Shown here piece after piece: positions 18,541-27,682 of a stretch of 64,000 bases of DNA; position 1 is the stretch's first letter; each line of letters opens with the position of its first letter. Made by a program: the position numbers and the translations under genes. Source of the stretch: Thalassotalea crassostreae (GTDB lineage Bacteria; Pseudomonadota; Gammaproteobacteria; Enterobacterales; Alteromonadaceae); the NCBI RefSeq assembly GCF_001831495.1, contig NZ_CP017689.1, positions 2,666,001-2,730,000 on the forward strand. Direction: 5' to 3'. The notes under the pieces are model-generated. The model was not told the DNA's origin. It did no database searches and worked only from the letters and a program-made list of their open reading frames with translations.

Positions 18541-18554
18541 CGTAATAATTAAAA

Positions 18555-19262
18555 TTAATTACCACTAACTTTTTCATTCAATAATACTTGTGCTAATTTA
18601 AAATCTATCGACTCATCTATATCTACTGAGTCGATACTTTTCATTTCATAGGCAAATACCGAAGAGTCATAATATATTCCATTGTTTTCTTTAACCCCTT
18701 TAACGCCATATAGATAAATAGCTCCATTTAAACGGAAGTACTTAGGTATGTCTTGACTGCGTTTAGAGATTAAATTTGGGGGTAAAAAGTCCCCCATAGA
18801 GTTATCACTCGGTAAAGTATTAGACCATAATGGAGAATGTTCGCACTGACAGACAGATACAACACCTCCGGCTTTGCGCTTTCGAAATAATTCTATACTC
18901 TCATCAATATGTAAAGTAGACCTTAAGGGAGAAGTTGGCTGTAACAACATAATCGAATCTCCTTCTGATAGGCCAACTTTATCAATAGCATGCAATAATA
19001 CATCATTAGAAGTAGCCGTATCTGAAGATAGATAATCTGGTCGAATAAAAGGAACTTCTGCACCATATTTTATTGCTACATCAGCTATTTTTTGACAATC
19101 GGTTGTTACATAAACCTTTGATATGTATTGGGATGCAAGCGCTGCACGAATAGTCCAAGCAATAAGTGGCGAACCATTGAGGGCTAAAACATTCTTATTT
19201 GGCAGCCTTTTGCTTCCCCCTCTAGCAGGTATTAAAGCAATACATTTATTCTCTTTATGCAT
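18555..19262 (-). CDS. legF: CMP-nonulosonate cytidylyltransferase (NeuA/LegF type)
   Basis: A 235-residue protein with the CMP-sialate synthetase signature PARGGSKRLPNKN (12-24) and LLQPTSPLR near residue 105. It activates a nine-carbon keto-sugar acid with CTP to give the CMP donor. The gene set around it points to legionaminic acid rather than N-acetylneuraminate. Its ATG overlaps the stop of the ptmE-like gene by one base. The overall gene order matches legionaminate clusters, though the exact sugar needs chemistry. Confidence 0.88.
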   Translation of the reverse strand: MHKENKCIALIPARGGSKRLPNKNVLALNGSPLIAWTIRAALASQYISKVYVTTDCQKIADVAIKYGAEVPFIRPDYLSSDTATSNDVLLHAIDKVGLSEGDSIMLLQPTSPLRSTLHIDESIELFRKRKAGGVVSVCQCEHSPLWSNTLPSDNSMGDFLPPNLISKRSQDIPKYFRLNGAIYLYGVKGVKENNGIYYDSSVFAYEMKSIDSVDIDESIDFKLAQVLLNEKVSGN

Positions 19263-20320
19263 TAATCTATTAATCCTAAAGTTTCTATATCAACTTGGGC
19301 TTTTTTGAAATCATCCATTCTTCCTATGTCAAGCCAATATTCATGTAATGGATATAAAAATACATTCTTATCATTATCTATCTGTTGTTCCAGTAGAGTA
19401 GGCAAGTCTATGATTTGGTTAAGCTCTAAATCAGCAAAGACTTCAGGCTCCAATACATAAATTCCGGTATTAACAAAAAAAGTATGCGTTGGTTTCTCAA
19501 CCATCGACGTTATTTTTATACCATCACTATTAATAACCCCGTAAGGAATTTGATAATCATATTCACGCACACACATAGTGGCACAAGCATCGTTTTGGTT
19601 ATGAAACTTTAATAGCCGCTTAAAGTTCAGTTTAGTTAAAACATCTCCATTAATCATAATCAAAGGTAGCTTGGGGGTAGACTCAGGTAATAATGAAAGC
19701 GCGCCACCGGTTCCAAGAGGAGAATCTTCATGAACATAAGTTACATTTACACCGAACTTACTTCCGTCTCCAAAATGGTCCATAATAACTTCAGGTAGAA
19801 AATGAGTTGAAATATAGAAATTCTTAAACCCGTTTTTCTTAAATTGCAAAATAACTGTTTCAAGAATTGGTTTATCCCCTACCTCTAACATTGGCTTAGG
19901 GCAGTTATCAGTAAGTGGTCTTAAACGAGTACCAAAACCTCCCGCCATTATAAATACGGGGTTTTCATACGTAGTTGCTGACATAGCATCATGAATTGTC
20001 TCAAGACCAACGAGCTCCTCACCCTTTAACACAGGTATTGAAAGAATACTTTTTGCTTCCATCAGAGCTAGTGCTTGCTTTTTATCTGCAGGATAAGGCA
20101 AGGTTAAGGGTTTTTTATTCATTACCGTTTCAACAGGGTTAGTGAGGGCTAGACCTTTTAAAAGCCCTCTACGAACATCTCCATCAGTAACGATTCCGAG
20201 TAAATTGTTTTTATCGTCAATTACAAGTGCAGATCTATGCGCACCTATACTAATTATTTCTAGCGCTTCTCTAATTGACGATGTTGGCGAAATTAGTATG
20301 TCCTGCAAATTTTTAATCAT
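19262..20320 (-). CDS. ptmE: CBS-pair nucleotidyltransferase, PtmE-like
   Basis: 352 residues: two CBS motifs (about 1-115) fused to a sugar-1-phosphate nucleotidyltransferase (from about 121, MAGGFGTRLRPLT at 125-137). The architecture is that of Campylobacter PtmE, a glucosamine-1-P guanylyltransferase that starts the GDP-dependent legionaminic acid route. The CBS pair may bind a nucleotide and regulate flux. It lies between the neuD-like gene and legF with one-base coupling to legF. A mannose- or glucose-1-P specificity cannot be excluded. Confidence 0.8.
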   Translation of the reverse strand: MIKNLQDILISPTSSIREALEIISIGAHRSALVIDDKNNLLGIVTDGDVRRGLLKGLALTNPVETVMNKKPLTLPYPADKKQALALMEAKSILSIPVLKGEELVGLETIHDAMSATTYENPVFIMAGGFGTRLRPLTDNCPKPMLEVGDKPILETVILQFKKNGFKNFYISTHFLPEVIMDHFGDGSKFGVNVTYVHEDSPLGTGGALSLLPESTPKLPLIMINGDVLTKLNFKRLLKFHNQNDACATMCVREYDYQIPYGVINSDGIKITSMVEKPTHTFFVNTGIYVLEPEVFADLELNQIIDLPTLLEQQIDNDKNVFLYPLHEYWLDIGRMDDFKKAQVDIETLGLID

Positions 20321-20331
20321 TCTGAAATTAC

Positions 20332-20970
20332 CTATTTATTAATCACTTGGCTTCTATACCCATAACTAATTTGATTATTTTCTAAATTTTTTGTAACTAT
20401 AGCACCGGAGGCAACTAAACAGTTGTTACCAATGGATATATTTTGAATTATTTTAGCTCCAGCCCCAATATGGCAATTTTTACCTATGATTGAATCACCA
20501 CATATAAGAGCACCAGGTGCGATATGGGAGTGACTATTTATTTGAGTATCGTGCTCAATGATAGCACCGCTATTAATAATTGAATTTTCACCTATTTCAG
20601 CCCCCACATTAACAATAGCACCAGTTAGGACCTGTGCACCTGCCGACAAATTTACATTTGGAGATACAAAAGCTTGTTTCGATATCAGAGCAGAAAACTT
20701 AAACCCTAAATCAGAGTATTGCCGATAAAGCTTCTGTCTCAAATTTGTTCCAGGCATTGAACCTACTCCATTATATAGAGTCACTTCACTTGGATTATAA
20801 CTTTGTAACTCAGCATCAGAAATAAAGCGAAGTTGACTTAAGTTTTTTCTCAGGTCGTTGACTTTAGGGCCGACAATGGTAATGTTCGGTTCTGGAGTGT
20901 TTTGAAGAAGAATGTCAACCACTACGCTTGCATGTCCACCACTTCCCAATACATAAATCAAATTAGTCAA
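20332..20970 (-). CDS. NeuD/LegH-like sugar O/N-acyltransferase
   Basis: A left-handed beta-helix acyltransferase with an N-terminal Rossmann-like part (YVLGSGGHASVVVDIL) and hexapeptide repeats in the C-terminal half (NSGAIIEHD, IAPGALICGD, IGAGAKII). In sialate-type clusters such proteins acetylate the nonulosonate or its 4-amino precursor. An ATG at 21018 is available but would overlap legI by 56 bases. The TTG at 20970 gives the family-typical N-terminus (213 residues) and overlaps legI by only a few bases, so it is preferred. Confidence 0.8.
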   Translation of the reverse strand: MTNLIYVLGSGGHASVVVDILLQNTPEPNITIVGPKVNDLRKNLSQLRFISDAELQSYNPSEVTLYNGVGSMPGTNLRQKLYRQYSDLGFKFSALISKQAFVSPNVNLSAGAQVLTGAIVNVGAEIGENSIINSGAIIEHDTQINSHSHIAPGALICGDSIIGKNCHIGAGAKIIQNISIGNNCLVASGAIVTKNLENNQISYGYRSQVINK

Positions 20971-22039
20971 ATTTAAAAGTCTCGCCTTCGTTATAGTTTC
21001 TTGTTGACTTTTTATCAACTAAATCCCAAAAAAGATAAGGACTTAGACCATTTCCAGGCCTTTTTATAGCAATATCATCCTGTTTGATAACATCACCGAT
21101 CTTGATATCTTTAGCCGCAATTAGACTCTTGCGAGCAACCGCTTTATTCTTTATTTCTGAAGGCCTTGGCCCTTTAATTCCATCACCAAGTACCATTTCC
21201 ACATCGCGAATTGCTTTAATCATTGAATTTAATTCAACAGGATCTAATGATGCTTTATGGTCTGGGCCTTCCATGTTTTTATCAAGTGTGAAATGTTTCT
21301 CAATAACAGTTGCGCCTTTAGCAACCGCCGCTATTGGCACAATAATACCTGCACTGTGATCGGAGTAACCTGTATCTAAGTGAAATGCGTTTCTCATTGT
21401 ATCCATCGCATTTAAATTAATATCTTCAAGAGGAGCAGGATATTCTGTTGTACAATGTAGAATTGTAACTTTTTCTTTAAGTAACCTTTTTCCTTCCTCT
21501 GAAAAGTATGCTGCTTGGAAATTTTCTATTGAAGGTTGTTTGTTTGCATCATTAATATATCCAAATGCAATAACACCTAGAGCAGACTCTAATTCAGCTA
21601 AATTTGCCATTCCTGATGAAACTATTAGATCACAACCAGTTAATGCATGTTCTAGTACAAGTGGAGCATTAGTCAAATCCCCTGATGGTACTTTTAATCT
21701 AGTGAGTTTTAGATCTTCAACTAAAAATTTCAAACTATCTGAGTCAAACGCGGTAGATAGAAACTCTATTCCTAACTTGTTACAGTAATCAATCAACCGA
21801 TGATGTGCATCATAACTAAGCTCTAGTCTTTCTAACATTGCCAGTTGAGATTCTTCTTTTTTAGTATTAGTGACTTGATAATCAGCTTGTTTAGCTGAAG
21901 CTGTAACTAATTTACTCGCTTTAAAAGTTTGAAACTTTACAATATTAGCACCTGCCCTATGGGCAACATCAACTAATTCGAATGCTAGTTTTTCTTTGCC
22001 ATTATGGTTAACGCCGGCTTCGGCAATAATTAGAGTCAT
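20963..22039 (-). CDS. legI: Nonulosonate synthase (NeuB/LegI type)
   Basis: A 358-residue enzyme condensing an N-acylated six-carbon sugar with phosphoenolpyruvate to a nine-carbon ulosonic acid. A TIM barrel (residues 1-280, with KFQTFKASKLVT, ILHCTTEYP and GYSDHS) is followed by a SAF antifreeze-like domain (about 295-350). Its ATG overlaps the legG stop (ATGA), so the two are coupled. Legionaminate, sialate and related synthases share these motifs. The company of legB and legC favours legionaminate. Confidence 0.92.
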   Translation of the reverse strand: MTLIIAEAGVNHNGKEKLAFELVDVAHRAGANIVKFQTFKASKLVTASAKQADYQVTNTKKEESQLAMLERLELSYDAHHRLIDYCNKLGIEFLSTAFDSDSLKFLVEDLKLTRLKVPSGDLTNAPLVLEHALTGCDLIVSSGMANLAELESALGVIAFGYINDANKQPSIENFQAAYFSEEGKRLLKEKVTILHCTTEYPAPLEDINLNAMDTMRNAFHLDTGYSDHSAGIIVPIAAVAKGATVIEKHFTLDKNMEGPDHKASLDPVELNSMIKAIRDVEMVLGDGIKGPRPSEIKNKAVARKSLIAAKDIKIGDVIKQDDIAIKRPGNGLSPYLFWDLVDKKSTRNYNEGETFKFD

Positions 22040-23205
22040 AGTTCGTTACTCACTTTAATATCAAAAAACGATTTCAATTGGTTATTAGAGAAATTTTTTA
22101 TCATTTCAATAATTTGTTTACTTGCATTTCCTTGGCCATAAGGGTTAACAACGTGTTCCCCTTTCTTCTTATAGGGATTACTAAGAGCAATCTCTATACT
22201 CGAAATAATTGAATGAGTATCAGCTTTACAATGCAATACACTTTTGGCTGCAATCCTACCTTTTTGTCGCATACCTATATTAACTGTAGGAACATTAAAA
22301 GAAGGCACTTCAATTATACCACTTGATGAGTTACCAATAACTACTGCGGCATGTTTTACTGCACTTAGATATCGTTGCTGACCTAAAGAAGTAATTGCTA
22401 AGACTCTTTTAGGATATTTTGCAGCATAGGATTCTAATAAAGGGATAATCTTACGACCACCATCGTCAGCATTAGGGTAAGTTAGAATAACTTGGAAATC
22501 TTCAAAATGGTCAAGACTATTTAAAAGTGCTTCGAATGATTCTACTGCTGGCTCATTTGCAAGAGTTACAGGGTGATAAGTTACAAGAAAGAAAGGCTTA
22601 TCAATTTTAAAGCTTAGGGAACTAGATAATTCCTCAACAGTCATAAATTTACTTCTTATCAAATGATCTAGGCCGATAGCGCCGACATTCTTAACACTTA
22701 ACGGGGACTCTCCTAGCTGTATTACTCTTCGTCTATATTCATCTGTCGAAGTACAATGAAGGTTACTTAATTTTGTTATCGCATGGCGAATAGCATCATC
22801 ATAGGCTCCCTCTGTTATTTCACCGCCGTGAATATGTACGATTGGGATCCTCAATATCATGGCGGTTTGTGCTGCCGCTAGAGCTTCAAACCTATCTCCT
22901 AAAATAACAATAATATCAGGCGCCAATCTATTGAGCGAGTCAGCGAAACCTAATATTGCGAGACCCATGCTCTTAGATACGCCGATAGGGGTATCCGAAG
23001 AAAGTAAAACTTCAATCTTTTCATCAATTTTAAAACCATCTTTTTCAATCTGTTGGTAAGTACAACCAAACTCTGGTGAAAGATGCATTCCTGATACCAA
23101 TAACTGTAAATCTAATTCATGATCTGACTCGATATCTTTTAATAACCAATACAACAAGCCATACTCTGCTCTAGTGCCTGTAAAAACACATATGCTTTTA
23201 TTCAT
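22036..23205 (-). CDS. legG: Hydrolysing UDP/GDP-sugar 2-epimerase (NeuC/LegG type)
   Basis: A 389-residue UDP-GlcNAc 2-epimerase family protein with GTRAEYGLLYWLL near residue 9, HIHGGEITEGAYDD near residue 124 and IGNSSSGIIEVP near 288. The hydrolysing branch releases the nucleotide and gives a free 2-epimerised sugar for LegI. It overlaps legC by 8 bases and legI by 4, making a tightly coupled set. Confidence 0.92.
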   Translation of the reverse strand: MNKSICVFTGTRAEYGLLYWLLKDIESDHELDLQLLVSGMHLSPEFGCTYQQIEKDGFKIDEKIEVLLSSDTPIGVSKSMGLAILGFADSLNRLAPDIIVILGDRFEALAAAQTAMILRIPIVHIHGGEITEGAYDDAIRHAITKLSNLHCTSTDEYRRRVIQLGESPLSVKNVGAIGLDHLIRSKFMTVEELSSSLSFKIDKPFFLVTYHPVTLANEPAVESFEALLNSLDHFEDFQVILTYPNADDGGRKIIPLLESYAAKYPKRVLAITSLGQQRYLSAVKHAAVVIGNSSSGIIEVPSFNVPTVNIGMRQKGRIAAKSVLHCKADTHSIISSIEIALSNPYKKKGEHVVNPYGQGNASKQIIEMIKNFSNNQLKSFFDIKVSNEL

Positions 23206-24355
23206 TATCTCCCCTAAGAATTGGTGTGCTTGGGATGTTAATTAAGCGTTCTTCGAGAATTTCAGACTCAATTAAACTTCCTCTCAAAGCTGTTTTAAAC
23301 ATTGGCAGTCTATGCATAAGTTTCCAAATAGGTCTAGCCATAACACCTTGTTCGTTCATTTTTATTAATAATTCTTCACGAGATTTAAAGTCTGGACAAA
23401 TAATAGCATTTAGCCAGTAATTAGACTTAGCATATTCAGGTTCAACAACAAATTGAAAATCTGACGATGCAAAAAAATCTTTATATTTCTGAGCAAGTCC
23501 TCTCTTAACTTTTAAAAATGTTGACAATGACTCCATCTGAGCACAACCTAATGCAGCATTAATATTTGGTAATCGATAATTAAAGCCGGGTTGATCATGA
23601 AAAAACTCATAAGGATGAGGAACTTTGGCTGTCGTAGTAATATGTTTTACTTGATTGCCCATATCAATATCACGACAAAGTACCATTCCTCCTCCACCTG
23701 TTGTAATAACTTTATTACCATTAAAGCTTATTGCACCAAACTCACCGATTGTGCCCGTATGTTTTCCCTTATAGAATGAGCCCAAGCTTTCAGCGGCATC
23801 CTCTATCAAGGTTAAGTTCCACTCATTACACACGACCATCAATTCATCCATTTCAACTGGGTGCCCAAAAGTGTGCATTGGAATAACTGCCTTTATAGAT
23901 TGATTGGTGCTGCGAAGAATGCATTTGCCAGAATCAGAAATTTTTGCATTAGATTCTAAAAAGGATCTGAGCGCAGAAGGGCATAAACCAATGCTTACAG
24001 GAGAAACATCAACAAATATTGGTTCTGCTCCTAGTTGGTATATAGCATTACATGTAGCAACAAAGGTCAAGGCTTGCGTAATAACCAAATCACCATGCTT
24101 GACGCCTGCCATGTACATAGCAACATGTAATGAGGCTGTCCCATTTACAGTGGCGATTGCTTTTGAGGTGCCTGTATATTGTTCTATTTCTTGCTCGAAT
24201 TTATCGACGAACTTCCCTACGCTTGAAACAAAAGTACTATCTAAGGTTTCATTAACATATTTCTTTTCATTTCCATCAAACTGAGGCGCATGTAGCGGAA
24301 TAAACTCATTCGTTTGATATAAATCTCTAATAAAACTGACTAACTTGTTGTGCAT
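23198..24355 (-). CDS. legC: PLP-dependent nucleotide-sugar aminotransferase (LegC type)
   Basis: A 385-residue DegT/DnrJ/EryC1/StrS aminotransferase. It has the PLP-lysine region ISFNGNKVITTGGGGM and EDAAESLGSFYKGKHTG preceding it. It would aminate C4 of the 4-keto-6-deoxy intermediate made by LegB. The length and the N-terminal FIPLHAPQFDGNEKKYV fit the LegC/PglE branch. It is 8 bases downstream of legB. Confidence 0.9.
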   Translation of the reverse strand: MHNKLVSFIRDLYQTNEFIPLHAPQFDGNEKKYVNETLDSTFVSSVGKFVDKFEQEIEQYTGTSKAIATVNGTASLHVAMYMAGVKHGDLVITQALTFVATCNAIYQLGAEPIFVDVSPVSIGLCPSALRSFLESNAKISDSGKCILRSTNQSIKAVIPMHTFGHPVEMDELMVVCNEWNLTLIEDAAESLGSFYKGKHTGTIGEFGAISFNGNKVITTGGGGMVLCRDIDMGNQVKHITTTAKVPHPYEFFHDQPGFNYRLPNINAALGCAQMESLSTFLKVKRGLAQKYKDFFASSDFQFVVEPEYAKSNYWLNAIICPDFKSREELLIKMNEQGVMARPIWKLMHRLPMFKTALRGSLIESEILEERLINIPSTPILRGDNE

Positions 24356-24363
24356 TACAGCTC

Positions 24364-25551
24364 CTACATTTTTCCATCAAGGTATTTTCCAGTTTCCTTA
24401 TGACCAAAATCAGGAAGCATCTTAAAAAACAAATCTACAACTTGCCTTTTTGACCAATGTTTATTAATCTTCATTTTTGTTATTTCTTGCTCGAAAAGTT
24501 CAACCAACTTAGGTTCATAATCAATTTCATTTTTGATCACCCCTAAATTATCAAAACGTTCCATATCTAACGTTTCAGAGTTTGTAAAGAACTCTTCAAA
24601 GTCTTTTTCTCCAGTTGTATCGCTAGCCGTAAATAAACATGGCCATTTACCTTGTTGCGGTAAAGTATTAACAAGCTCTCTAGCCTCACCTTCGGACGAA
24701 CATAAGTGCGGTTCGTACCCTAAATTTTCTAAATACTTTACTGCAATATCAGCAAAAGATATCAAATGCAGTGCTTCACTTAATTTAGGAAAAAATATAT
24801 CCCTGTTTTCACCAAATATACAGGACATCAAACATAACTCACCAGATTCCTGTGGAGTTACGAAGTACCGTTTAATGTCATTAGGTGCCACTATTGGCTG
24901 CTTTTTTTGAATACGTTGATTGAATCCATGTAAAAGAGACCCATCAGAAAATGCTACATTAGCAAATCGAGCTGTTGATATATTTATTTCTTTGCTTTTA
25001 CGCATTAAAAACATTTCCATAATACGTTTTGAAGCCCCCATCATGTTAACAGGGTTTGCCGCTTTATCTGTAGAAACGCAAAAATATTTCTTAATTCCTT
25101 TATCAATAGATTGCTGTAGAGTTTTATCGGTATTGAATATATTTACATTTATCATTCTCATTAAAGTAAAAGGATCTTTTTCACTTCTTACATGCTTGAG
25201 TGCAGATAAGTTTAAAACATAATCATATTGTCCGTCCGCCTCAATAAACGCATCGTATTCAACTGAGCCTATATCCAAGGCAAATGTTTGAAAGTCTCCA
25301 TCAATATACCCGTAAGAGCTGCGGATATCTCTTACCAGTTCTACCATATTATTTTCACTTATATCAACAACGTGTAATTTTGCGGGGGCGCGTTTAAAGA
25401 TTTCTTTAGTTACTGCTTGCCCAATGGAACCTGCACCACCAATCACTAAAAATTTCGAAGTAGAAACTATTTTTTTTAAGTCATTTTCATGCGCATTAAT
25501 ATCGGCTGTAAATAAGGCCTCATTTCTGCCAATTAACGATAGTATAGACAT
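24364..25551 (-). CDS. legB: UDP/GDP-GlcNAc 4,6-dehydratase (LegB type)
   Basis: A 395-residue soluble member of the FlaA1/CapD extended short-chain dehydrogenases. The NAD-binding loop is GGAGSIGQAV near residue 38, and STDKAANPVNMMGASK near residue 165 carries the MxxxK version of the active site usual for this subgroup. The C-terminus after residue 240 is longer than in PseB, as in LegB. It performs the first committed step of the nonulosonate branch and is first in the coupled leg run. Confidence 0.88.
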   Translation of the reverse strand: MSILSLIGRNEALFTADINAHENDLKKIVSTSKFLVIGGAGSIGQAVTKEIFKRAPAKLHVVDISENNMVELVRDIRSSYGYIDGDFQTFALDIGSVEYDAFIEADGQYDYVLNLSALKHVRSEKDPFTLMRMINVNIFNTDKTLQQSIDKGIKKYFCVSTDKAANPVNMMGASKRIMEMFLMRKSKEINISTARFANVAFSDGSLLHGFNQRIQKKQPIVAPNDIKRYFVTPQESGELCLMSCIFGENRDIFFPKLSEALHLISFADIAVKYLENLGYEPHLCSSEGEARELVNTLPQQGKWPCLFTASDTTGEKDFEEFFTNSETLDMERFDNLGVIKNEIDYEPKLVELFEQEITKMKINKHWSKRQVVDLFFKMLPDFGHKETGKYLDGKM

Positions 25552-25567
25552 TCTGGTATAATCCTTT

Positions 25568-27658
25568 TTAATTTTTACTTAATTTTTTAACTTGGTTGTG
25601 AATATTATTCTTTAGGTTTTCTAAAGTATCTTTTATAGTCCGCCCTGTAATGTATTTTACATGTTCAGACATTATAAATTCATTACTGTTTGAGTAAGAC
25701 CAATAGCTCAGCCTATGCATTGGATCATAAACAAACGCAGTCTTAGCAACTGAAGAGGCTGCATCTACCATACTGTTTGGTATAATTACTAGAAAGTCTA
25801 GTTTATTCATCAAAGATAACAAACTATCCATATCATTCTTCAAATCGAATTCTGGTTGCGAATAACCAATACTTTTAATTAATTCATCATCAAATTGATA
25901 GTCCAAATTAACTAAGTTAATATTTGAATCTAAATCAAAGTTAAATAGGTCTTTCACCATTTCATGATCCATATTGTAGATTCTTCGATGCAAATTCACC
26001 AAGCCCGTACCAATACTAATTCCCACGTTAATTTTACCATCCTCAATACAACTAAAATTATTGCATTCAAGAACTTTTAACCAACCATTTTTTCGTTTAT
26101 TTTTAAAATCAATACGCTCTAAATTCAAGTCAATCGGCTTTATTAGCGCATAATTTTCTATATTTTTAATTAAACTATCATCCATAAACCACTCCCCCTC
26201 AAGCTGCGGATTTACGGGTCTGCTCAGTGGTATGAAGTTTGTGTTTGGAAAGTTTCGTTTAAAAATTTCGTAAAATCTAGCATCGCAATTTATAAAATCC
26301 TGATCATTATAGTCTTCATATGCTGCTGATAACATGTATTGATAGTTTATATTCTTAGTAGAAAATAGATGCAAAGTATTATTACCTGATCCTTGATAGA
26401 ACCTAGTAAACCTTTCTATAGAAAATGCCCCGCGCTCCGTTAAGCTATTTATACATGAATATACTGACTCAAAGAAAAGCTTAAACACATATTCTCCATG
26501 CTCCTGTTTAGCTTGATTACGAAGTGAATCTAATTCAAAGTCTTTAAAAACTTCCTGCAACTCACTAAGACTTACAATCGTGGATATCTTTGACACGAAG
26601 CGCCAATAACTTCTTAACGCTCTATCGTCTTTTACTGACGAATAAAATTGTATGCGTTTTAAAATAAAATTGAGTAGCTTCGTTCGTGAATACGGTGTTT
26701 CTACTTTTGTATAATAATTAAGGATTAATGCATATGAAAACTCGATATCAATATTGTATGTCTCGATATTAATAAGTTCTTCTGCAACTATGCAGGCTTG
26801 CTTATAGGAGCCCGAGAACATTAATAAAGTAAGTTTTAACCTTTCTAATTCAAAAATATATTTCCCATTAAATTCTCTTTGGATTACAAAGTACAGCTTC
26901 TCGTATAAATAAACGGCTAATTCATGGCTAATAACATTCAAATTCAATCGACTATTAATTATATTCGCCAGCCTTTTAATCAATTGCAATGACGTAACAT
27001 TTAAGTCGTTTTGATAAAAATAATTTTCATCATTTAAATTAATCAAACTAGCATATAAACGATAATCTACTGGCAATTGATATTGTTCATATAACTCTAC
27101 AATCCTTTGATATTCTTTCTTAAGATATATTAAATCTAATTTTATCCCAAGTAACTCATCTGAGTTGACTTCTGTCAACCTATCGTCTATTAAGTAACCA
27201 AATAGTTTGTAATTTTCTTTTTTCAAAACGTATTTTGAAAGCTCAATGATCGTACGCTTCGTATACCATGACTTGTTTATTGCATTATTTTTACGCAAAA
27301 ACAACTCAAAACCATGATCATAAAAGTCGGCTTTTGAATTTACGTTTAGTGCTTTAATAATATGGTAATATTGTGCTTTAGACTCTGCCTTTATGTGAAT
27401 ATGTTCTTCTAAGAAACTTTTAGGTTCAATTTCCAAACTACAATAAGCGTTCAAAATGAACCTATTATATGAAAATAAATCAAACCCTTTTTCGTACAGA
27501 AAAATTATGCTCTCAAATTGTTTTCTTGAATGTAAAAATTTAAACAATTTATACAATTGTTCAGGCTCAAAATATGACAAAAAGATAAACACAAGACTAT
27601 TTATAAAAGGGACCTTATGAGTACAGCTCAAAATTTTGGTTATTATGTTATATTTCAA
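25568..27658 (-). CDS. Large helical-repeat protein with C-terminal glycosyltransferase-like domain
   Basis: 696 residues, no close family recognised. Residues about 1-480 are predominantly helical with many Tyr/Phe/Leu, resembling TPR-like arrays. From about 545 (INVGISIGTGLVNLHRRIY) to the end the pattern resembles a GT-B donor domain, with DFLVIIPNSMVDAASSVAKT near 640-660 standing where GT9/GT41 enzymes have a conserved nucleotide-binding loop. Start codon is TTG with AGGTG seven bases upstream. Position between the leg genes and the Stealth gene makes it a candidate nonulosonate or hexose transferase, which is inference. Confidence 0.55.
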   Translation of the reverse strand: MKYNIITKILSCTHKVPFINSLVFIFLSYFEPEQLYKLFKFLHSRKQFESIIFLYEKGFDLFSYNRFILNAYCSLEIEPKSFLEEHIHIKAESKAQYYHIIKALNVNSKADFYDHGFELFLRKNNAINKSWYTKRTIIELSKYVLKKENYKLFGYLIDDRLTEVNSDELLGIKLDLIYLKKEYQRIVELYEQYQLPVDYRLYASLINLNDENYFYQNDLNVTSLQLIKRLANIINSRLNLNVISHELAVYLYEKLYFVIQREFNGKYIFELERLKLTLLMFSGSYKQACIVAEELINIETYNIDIEFSYALILNYYTKVETPYSRTKLLNFILKRIQFYSSVKDDRALRSYWRFVSKISTIVSLSELQEVFKDFELDSLRNQAKQEHGEYVFKLFFESVYSCINSLTERGAFSIERFTRFYQGSGNNTLHLFSTKNINYQYMLSAAYEDYNDQDFINCDARFYEIFKRNFPNTNFIPLSRPVNPQLEGEWFMDDSLIKNIENYALIKPIDLNLERIDFKNKRKNGWLKVLECNNFSCIEDGKINVGISIGTGLVNLHRRIYNMDHEMVKDLFNFDLDSNINLVNLDYQFDDELIKSIGYSQPEFDLKNDMDSLLSLMNKLDFLVIIPNSMVDAASSVAKTAFVYDPMHRLSYWSYSNSNEFIMSEHVKYITGRTIKDTLENLKNNIHNQVKKLSKN

Positions 27659-27682
27659 TTTTTAGCACCTAAATAATTTATA

